Shown one piece after another: positions 57,798 through 64,000 of a DNA stretch of 64,000 nucleotides. Numbering within the stretch: position 1 is the stretch's first letter; each line of letters opens with the position of its first letter. The position numbers and the translations under genes are program-made. This DNA is from Eutreptiella sp. 'Long Island Sound 2002' (Eukaryota; Euglenozoa; Euglenophyceae; Eutreptiales; Eutreptiaceae): assembly GCA_964036045.1 (NCBI GenBank), contig OZ038398.1:24360052-24424051 (forward strand), read 5' to 3'. Under the pieces are notes generated by a model. That model was not told where the DNA came from. It saw only the letters and a program-made list of their open reading frames with translations, and ran no database searches.

Positions 57798-60700
57798 GCC
57801 AAATATGTGTCCACGGTTGCTAGCAAACCCGAGAGCAAAGTGTGGCGCAATATGAAGCGAAAAAGCTTGCAACACATTGTAGTAGCCGCTCGTTTCCGTC
57901 CGGAGCCACAAGAAAGCGGTCATGCAATTTGGCAATTGTGCGATTCACAAAATATTGTGGTGTCGCGTGGTGATACCTACAAGTTGGACATTGTCCTTCC
58001 ACCAGAAGCCGATAATATCACCGTGTACAACAAGGTGGTGTACCCGATTGTTTTGAGATTCGTGGATGGATTCAATGGAACTTTGTTTTGTTATGGCGAA
58101 ACGGACTCGGGCAAAACGCATACCATGTTTGGCACAGGAGAAGACGTCAGCGTGGTTGAGCTCACATTCCACCATTTGTTCCAAGACCTTTCCTCGAAAA
58201 ATATCGAAGATTGGGGCATAGCAGTGTCGTATTTTGAGGTGTACAATGAATCGGTGATCGATTTGTTGGACCCATCAAAGGGCGAGTTGGAGGTTCATGA
58301 GGTGCATGGCGAACCTTTCGTTGCAGGGCTGACGACCCGATTTGTGTCCAGTACGAAGCAGGTATTGGACATCCTACAAACCGGCAGCACCAACAAGCAC
58401 ATCATGTATGATTGTTGGGGCAATTGCTCCAGTCAATCTCACACTGTGTTCCGGGTGTATCTCGGAGTTGTGGGCAGCGGCGTGTTCACAACAAACAAGA
58501 TTGCAGAGTTGAATTTTGTGGAGTTGGCCGGGTCAGAGGTACCCTCCAGAGCAGCAGCCAGGCAAGTGCCGAGGATGGATTTGTCTCTGAAAACCTTCCA
58601 GCAAGTTATTCATCGCCTTGCCCGACAAGAGACCCCTGTCCCGTACGGCGACAGCAATCTGACGAGACTGCTGCAGCATTCCTTTGGGGGCAACAGCAAC
58701 ACGGCCATCATCTGCTGCTTGCGATCTTCAGATTATGATTCGTCGCGGCGCTCTGTGTCGTTGGGCCTGTGCGCTCGTAACATCGCAACGCAAGCTTCGC
58801 GCAACGTCTTCCGCAAATGGGGTCTGAAAGTGAATGTGAAGGACCGCGTTGCCGAGGAGGTGTTCCAGGAGCATCTTGACGAAAAGGCCGTGCCAGACCC
58901 ACCACCCCAAATGAAGATATCGGTGATGCAGATCACAACATGCGACGGCAACGTCGTCACCTACGTTCACGAGCCGGCAGCAGGAGCAGCCTCTGATTCT
59001 TTGGTTGCACTGACGTTGCACGGCCGGGGTCTGAGATGTACTGCCAAGGACTGGGCCCCCTTGTATGCGCCCCTTGTGGCGGCAGGGTATCGGGTGTACT
59101 CCCCAGATATGCCTGGCTTCGGCGCCACGCCTGGTGCTTGGCCGACCTCCCGCACTGAACAGTTCCACTTTCCCGGTGGCCCCTTGCAGTTGGTGATGGA
59201 TATTGTGAACCACATTTGTCCCAATGGCCAAAGGCTCGCAATCGTCGGGTGTGACTGGGGCGGGAGTCTGGCGCTGTCCTTGGCATCCACCAAGTCCCAC
59301 AAGGCACAGATCACCGCTCTGGCACTGTACCACCCTTCGTGGACGGATGAGGAGACAAAGTTGGCAGCAGTCAAGCAACCGACACTGATCTGTTGGCTGG
59401 CGGCCCACAAAACTGAACTGGACGATGACTCCCCCAGTGGCCAGACCATGGCGAAGATCATCCCGAACTCCAAACTGGTCCTGCTCAGCGGCGGCAACAA
59501 GGACAAGAAGGACAGCGTGCTGCTGCCAGGCCTTTCTCCAGGGACACGCAAGCAGCTGACGGCGTGCCTGGTGGACTGGATCAAAGAGCATCAAGTTGCA
59601 TGTCCCTTCCAGTCATTCTCTACGTCGTCCTCCTCTCTGCAGCTGACAATCCCTGACCCAGAGCAGGATGCACTGACTTCGAGCAGCGAAAGCGATGCCG
59701 AGGAAGGCGCAGAGAGGTCTCCATTCAGCTTCCGCAAGTCACTTCTGGTGCACCTGCTGCTCGACCCTGAGTTGCGCTTGTCCGGGAGGAAGCGGTTGTC
59801 GTGCAGTGAGTGCACGGAGGCTGGACTGAAGCCCGAGTGCCCCGCCTTCATACCCTTGGTGCTTCCATCGCCACCCCCGACCTGCGGTGCAGCTCTCAAG
59901 CGGTGGGCGGTTGCCAGATTTGCCGATCTGCTGCGAACTGGAGAACTCTCACAGTTCTACAGCGCTTTCCTTGGGAAACGAAAGCGATGTGAGCTCCAGA
60001 GCGAGGCCGAGTTCCTATTCACTGCATTGCCCCGGCTGGATTCCACGACGGAGATCACCGATATGTGGGATTTGGGCATTTGGCCGCAGCCGCCACAGGG
60101 CACCGAGATGCTGCATGATTTCCCAAGGTACCCTAAAGGGCGCCAGGTGCTCGTGAAGCTGCCCGTGGAGGCCTGCATGTCGCTTCAGGATTTTGGGTGC
60201 TATGACCCCGCGCAGGATGGGGAGTACACGTATCGCGGGGTGGTGACCGATGGCTGCAGCGCCGCACATTGTGCGGTGCTGCTGCCCCGGGCGCAGAACC
60301 AGGGCTTTTACACTGCCCATGTCAAGTGGTCGGACGTGTACGCCTGCAATCAGCCCACCGAATTCCCCAAAGTCAAGGGCGGCCTGGTGCTGGAGGATGG
60401 CATCACCTGTGATTACTCGTCTTGTCTCCTGAAGGCAAAGATGATGGAGGCCGCCCTGTCGGTGGTCCCCCTTGTGGGGCAGATGGATTTCATGACCTTG
60501 ATCGAGGGGCTGCGGCGGAAGTCAGAACGACGACCCTTGAGTCCGAGGGAGACGGAACTGGCGGTTCTGCAAGTGCAATGCATTGCTCGCATCTGCGGAG
60601 TGCTCAACATTACGCGGCATGAGAGGGCAGAGCCAGAGCGCTTCTTCCTGCCGGACGCTGGGTGCTTGGCTGTGCGTGGGCAGTGGCACGACTGCGGTGT

Positions 60701-62120
60701 ACCCTCCGTGCAGGCCGCGTTCCTGCACCCTTTCGGGCACCTTCTGGGCTGGGAGATCCGGTACCGACGGGGCTTCCATGTGGCACAGTACCGCGATGCC
60801 AAGGCCTGGAATGGACGCCCGCGCCACACAGAGGACGGCTCGTGGCTTGAAGTGACGCTGGTGCCGCTGATGCTGTCCTTTGTGCTGGACCCAGGCACCT
60901 CCGCCTGCGAGGCCCAGCGCATCGCAGTGCCCTACGACGAGGCCTACACACTCACGGGGCGCCGCTTCCCTGTGGCCTCCCTCAAGGGCAGCGCACCCCC
61001 GCGGTCCCTGTCCAAGCTCGCGCGGCACTGCAAGGACACCCTCCTGCCGGAGGATCGCGAACGGCGGTGGGCGTCCGTCGGGCCGCAATGGGCACGGAGC
61101 CCTCCGGCGGCCGCCGAGTGGGTGGAGGTGCTGAGGGAGTGGCCGCTTCCGACGGGGGTCTGCGCCGCAGGCCCGCAGACCGGGGGGCCGCGTGGCAGCA
61201 CCGCACGCGCATTGGGGGCAAGCGGCGCTGCCACGCAACCGTCAGGGGGCAGTGCAGATCCGCACGCTTCACAGAGTCGTCACGCGGCGTCGGTGTCCAG
61301 CACGGCCCCACCGCCGGCGGGGGCCTGCAGCGCTGCCACGCTAGTGGCAGGGGCACGCAGCGCGCCTGCGGAAGTAACTGTCGCCCCCGCCCTCGATGCA
61401 GAGGCCAGGGGCATGTGCGGTGCGGCTGCAGAGGTAGGGACAGCGGCACGGCCCAAAGCACAAGCGGCGGAGGCATACAGCGTCCCGTCCCCGCCGGCGC
61501 AGGCATCCGTGGCCGCCGCGCACGCGGCGCTGCAACCGAGTGCGGACGTACGAAGCAGCGGCGAATTCAACCCCGTGGTTCCCTGGGAGATATTCGAGAC
61601 GGTCTCCGGAGTCCCGTGGACGTGCGTCACCTCCGAAGAGGACCTGGACGCCCTCCAGTCGACAAGTGGCGGCAGTGCACTTTCGCCCCGGGACCTGAGC
61701 GCAGTGCTCCTCGACTCCACCGCCCAGACGAGGGCTGGGACCCTCTCCAGTCGCGGCAGCGACGCCCCACTTGTGGGCACACCGATGCCGCCCTCGCCCT
61801 GCACGACCCCGCCTCCTGCGCCCCCTTCCCAGCTCCACCCGGTCCGCTCCGACAGTCCGCTTGACCAGGAGCGGGCCCCCTCCTCGAGCACCATTGGATC
61901 GGTGCGCGCCTCGTCCCCGAACAGCATCGCGGCGCAGACCGCGAGCCTGCTGTCCCCCGACCGCATCCCCCGGTGCGGCAGCGACGCCTGGTTCGACCGC
62001 ATGCGGAAGGCGGGACTGGATCCGGACGAGGCCACCAGCCCCCTGGCCCCCGACGAGATCTTGGGCGTCCGCTTCTCCCCCACGGATCTGCGCCCGCAGT
62101 CGCCTCCTTCCGGAGGCTGA
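57798..62120 (+). CDS. Kinesin motor fused to an alpha/beta-hydrolase fold
   Basis: One uninterrupted frame of 1,441 codons. It opens right after TTTTTTTTATAG, so 57798 may be an exon start with upstream coding sequence. The first in-frame ATG (57852) gives 1,422 aa beginning just before the motor and is a credible start; residues here count from it. The motor (8-318) has beta-1 IVVAARFRP, P-loop GETDSGKT (82-89), switch I NCSSQSH (Gln for the usual Arg) and switch II ELAGSE (Glu for Asp). Residues 360-580 form an alpha/beta-hydrolase: HGRG (390-393), SPDMPGFGAT and nucleophile elbow GCDWGG with Asp468, as in epoxide hydrolases and dehalogenases. The usual catalytic His near the end is not evident (GGNKDKK). 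An acidic Ser stretch (605-620), an unassigned 480-residue region and an Ala/Ser/Pro-rich tail follow. There is no coiled coil, so dimerisation by a stalk is unlikely. Confidence 0.85.
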   Translation, partial: AKYVSTVASKPESKVWRNMKRKSLQHIVVAARFRPEPQESGHAIWQLCDSQNIVVSRGDTYKLDIVLPPEADNITVYNKVVYPIVLRFVDGFNGTLFCYGETDSGKTHTMFGTGEDVSVVELTFHHLFQDLSSKNIEDWGIAVSYFEVYNESVIDLLDPSKGELEVHEVHGEPFVAGLTTRFVSSTKQVLDILQTGSTNKHIMYDCWGNCSSQSHTVFRVYLGVVGSGVFTTNKIAELNFVELAGSEVPSRAAARQVPRMDLSLKTFQQVIHRLARQETPVPYGDSNLTRLLQHSFGGNSNTAIICCLRSSDYDSSRRSVSLGLCARNIATQASRNVFRKWGLKVNVKDRVAEEVFQEHLDEKAVPDPPPQMKISVMQITTCDGNVVTYVHEPAAGAASDSLVALTLHGRGLRCTAKDWAPLYAPLVAAGYRVYSPDMPGFGATPGAWPTSRTEQFHFPGGPLQLVMDIVNHICPNGQRLAIVGCDWGGSLALSLASTKSHKAQITALALYHPSWTDEETKLAAVKQPTLICWLAAHKTELDDDSPSGQTMAKIIPNSKLVLLSGGNKDKKDSVLLPGLSPGTRKQLTACLVDWIKEHQVACPFQSFSTSSSSLQLTIPDPEQDALTSSSESDAEEGAERSPFSFRKSLLVHLLLDPELRLSGRKRLSCSECTEAGLKPECPAFIPLVLPSPPPTCGAALKRWAVARFADLLRTGELSQFYSAFLGKRKRCELQSEAEFLFTALPRLDSTTEITDMWDLGIWPQPPQGTEMLHDFPRYPKGRQVLVKLPVEACMSLQDFGCYDPAQDGEYTYRGVVTDGCSAAHCAVLLPRAQNQGFYTAHVKWSDVYACNQPTEFPKVKGGLVLEDGITCDYSSCLLKAKMMEAALSVVPLVGQMDFMTLIEGLRRKSERRPLSPRETELAVLQVQCIARICGVLNITRHERAEPERFFLPDAGCLAVRGQWHDCGVPSVQAAFLHPFGHLLGWEIRYRRGFHVAQYRDAKAWNGRPRHTEDGSWLEVTLVPLMLSFVLDPGTSACEAQRIAVPYDEAYTLTGRRFPVASLKGSAPPRSLSKLARHCKDTLLPEDRERRWASVGPQWARSPPAAAEWVEVLREWPLPTGVCAAGPQTGGPRGSTARALGASGAATQPSGGSADPHASQSRHAASVSSTAPPPAGACSAATLVAGARSAPAEVTVAPALDAEARGMCGAAAEVGTAARPKAQAAEAYSVPSPPAQASVAAAHAALQPSADVRSSGEFNPVVPWEIFETVSGVPWTCVTSEEDLDALQSTSGGSALSPRDLSAVLLDSTAQTRAGTLSSRGSDAPLVGTPMPPSPCTTPPPAPPSQLHPVRSDSPLDQERAPSSSTIGSVRASSPNSIAAQTASLLSPDRIPRCGSDAWFDRMRKAGLDPDEATSPLAPDEILGVRFSPTDLRPQSPPSGG

Positions 62121-64000
62121 GGCACAGTGCCCTGACACTCGCGAGTTGTGCGGCGGCGTCCGGTGGTGTTTTTTGGACGGGGCAAGAGGGGGACCCTCGG
62201 AAACAGTCGCAGAGGGCTCCCTGCATTTTGGTGTGGAAAGTGCCACCCGGTCCGGTCTAGACCACCAACCGCCTTAACCTGAGCACTAACAGCAGTCGAT
62301 TGCCTGACTGGAACTTGAAATCGGTTGACCGTCCACCGCCGGCCGGTTGCCTCCAATCGCCAACTGCCACACCGGTGGGCCCCGGGATGCGTTGGTAGGG
62401 GGGGAGGTCCCCCCCCCCCCCCACCTTTCCAGGGTGCCCAGCCTATGCCCGGCTGGTGTCTCCTTGGTGGCAAGTGCCAGCGTCAATGGCATTTGTAACC
62501 GACAGCAACCGCCCCCAACCGCTTTGGCAACCTCCTCCAACCGCCCATCGAATCGCTTCTGGGGCCACCTCTGAGGTCCCTTCCCTTCTCCCTGGAGCGG
62601 CCCCGACGACCATTGGACAAGCGCAGTATATCTTTTGGGGGGGTAGCCACTGCGCGGGCGTATTCAGTGACGGGGGACGGCACCAAACGTACAGCCTCAG
62701 GACAGGCTCTAGAACACGTGAGACAAAGCAGACAAAACAGAAGCGCGCGCCAATGAGAAGAACGGAGCGACAGCGTCCAGCAGGACAACGAGTGGACGGG
62801 ATGTGGTGCAGGGGGTGGCTGGCGTGGGGGGTGGGGCAGCTGTCCGCAGAAGGGGCCGCTTTGAGTCCGCTGGCTCCCGAAGCGGGTGAGCAGCAGGGCC
62901 ACCCCCGTTGCGAAGACAGTGCTGCCCCGCTCATTGGGTGCTGCTGCCCCCCCAAGACCACGTGTGGTGCGTGGGGAGGACATGGGCCACTCGAGCCCAT
63001 GCCCCCCGCCGGTTCTGGGGACCGGTCGCTTCTGGGGTCCGATGGATGCGTCCCCCCGGTGGCCCTGGGGGATGTGACCGCATCCCACCCAGTCTGCCGC
63101 CTCTTCTGTTGCCCACAACACACTGCTCCGCGAGCGCTTCGGCCCCACGCCATTTGGGAAGGTGCCAAAAATTTGAAGGGCGTCTGACAATTGGCGCCAA
63201 ATTTGCCCCACCCCAAATTTTGCTTGGCCAAGTTTTGCACGCGCCGATCCCTCCCCCCCCTCGGCCCGGTCTGGTGATGTGACCATCCGGGCGTTCCAGA
63301 AAGGCTGGTCGGTCACTATGTATATTACAACTGGTGTGCAGTGCCGTTTCGTTTTTGTGACCTGTTCTTGTTGATTGGGGCGGTGTTGTGGGAGGGTGCG
63401 GTGGGGGGCGGGAGTTTGGATTGCAGTTCGGTTGGTGAGAGTGGAATGCTTGTCCCACTGCTCACCAGTGCACCACCGTTGCAGCACACTGGCCCCACGG
63501 CATCCCTGGGTTTGCTTTTCAACGGTGTTTCGTCTGGGGCGAGCAGTTCAGTATAACTCTGAAAGGCAACGGTTTTCTTAACAAACAGGCGGGCAAACCC
63601 CTGCGAAGTGCCTTTTCCTGGCGGCAAGGCGCAGGTGTCACACTGCCAGTCGTTTGGGAAAGCAATTTCTGTCAGTGGATGCAGCGCTTTTGCAGAGGAA
63701 GCCGTTGTACCGCCTGCGCCACTGCCCCATGGGTACCACATCGGCTTTGCTGTTTGGATTCGCCTTGGGCCCGGTCGCAGCTGGTCAGTTCATTACCGGG
63801 AGGGGGGGTCGTTCGAGCCACTGGAAAATAGGTCCTTGTGACCCTACTTCCCTTCTTCCTGCTGAACGCTGCACCTTCGATCTCTTGTCTTCTCTATCCC
63901 ACGGACTCTAAGTCGGGGATGCGAGCCCGAAGTGGCATGCCCGTCCCCCGCATGGGCCCCCTGTCACCAAAAAGTGCCAGGGGGTCCGCCCGCAGAGGTA
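62121..64000. other. GC-rich DNA downstream of the kinesin fusion
   Basis: Includes AACCGC-type motifs (62290-62370, 62510-62545), a C14 tract (62409-62422) and a module TTGGCGCCAAATTT near 63187. Long frames on both strands at 62.4-63.3 kb overlap and are explained by base composition. A minus-strand frame at 63325-63741 (138 aa) is unrecognised. Confidence 0.45.

Noticed and set aside
57807..57851. GTG start at 57807 for the kinesin frame
   Set aside because: Non-ATG starts are unlikely in a nuclear gene; the frame more likely begins at a splice acceptor (57798) or at the ATG at 57852.
61280..62473. 397-codon minus-strand frame opposite the kinesin fusion
   Set aside because: Shadow of the GC-rich Ala/Ser/Pro tail; no protein features of its own.
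62443..63240. Overlapping 240-330-codon frames on both strands
   Set aside because: Open on both strands because of high GC; no motif, no family resemblance, no splice support.
63654..63911. RLRHCPMGTTSALLFG, reminiscent of a reverse-transcriptase motif
   Set aside because: One short resemblance without the YxDD box or neighbouring motifs; a minus-strand frame overlaps it equally well.

Overview
This is nuclear DNA of a flagellated microbial eukaryote. The genes have GT-AG introns of about 70 bp to 2.9 kb that join with matching reading phases. All three standard stop codons are used. Two gene products belong to axonemal families: a Piercer-of-microtubule-wall protein and enkurin. I see no prokaryotic, organellar or viral genome organisation. 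I cannot name the lineage from the sequence alone.

Layout. 1-5.8 kb: repeat-rich DNA with one weak open frame. 5.85-6.12 kb: Piercer-like gene (+). 6.1-12.6 kb: repeats plus two short candidate ORFs (B-box-like finger; barrel-like 95-aa ORF). 12.67-13.80 kb: glycerophosphocholine acyltransferase family gene (+). 13.9-18.3 kb: foldback element, tandem repeats and a broken J-domain gene on the minus strand. 18.39-29.68 kb: a nine-exon gene (+, 565 aa, family unknown) whose introns are full of repeats. 29.7-39.3 kb: no supported gene; AT-richer after about 34.3 kb. 39.35-40.77 kb: enkurin (-), six exons. 40.8-45.3 kb: AT-rich, palindromes and GATCC-rich repeats. 45.36-51.54 kb: a three-exon LRR/calpain-like gene whose catalytic Cys and His are replaced. 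51.5-57.8 kb: diverged repeats and two short candidate coding pieces. 57.80-62.12 kb: a 4.3-kb open frame joining a kinesin motor to an alpha/beta-hydrolase fold and a long unassigned C-terminal region. 62.1-64 kb: GC-rich DNA without a supported gene.

How the genes relate. Enkurin and the Piercer protein belong to the axoneme, the kinesin fusion is microtubule-associated, and pseudo-calpains in protists are often cytoskeletal. There is no operon-like arrangement, and the acyltransferase is ordinary phospholipid metabolism. The observations I rate highest are the kinesin-hydrolase fusion, the catalytically dead LRR-calpain, a dispersed 11-bp-period GC-rich motif lying upstream of several genes, a repeat family bounded by G/C homopolymers, and acceptor-like splice signals just upstream of nearly every start codon.
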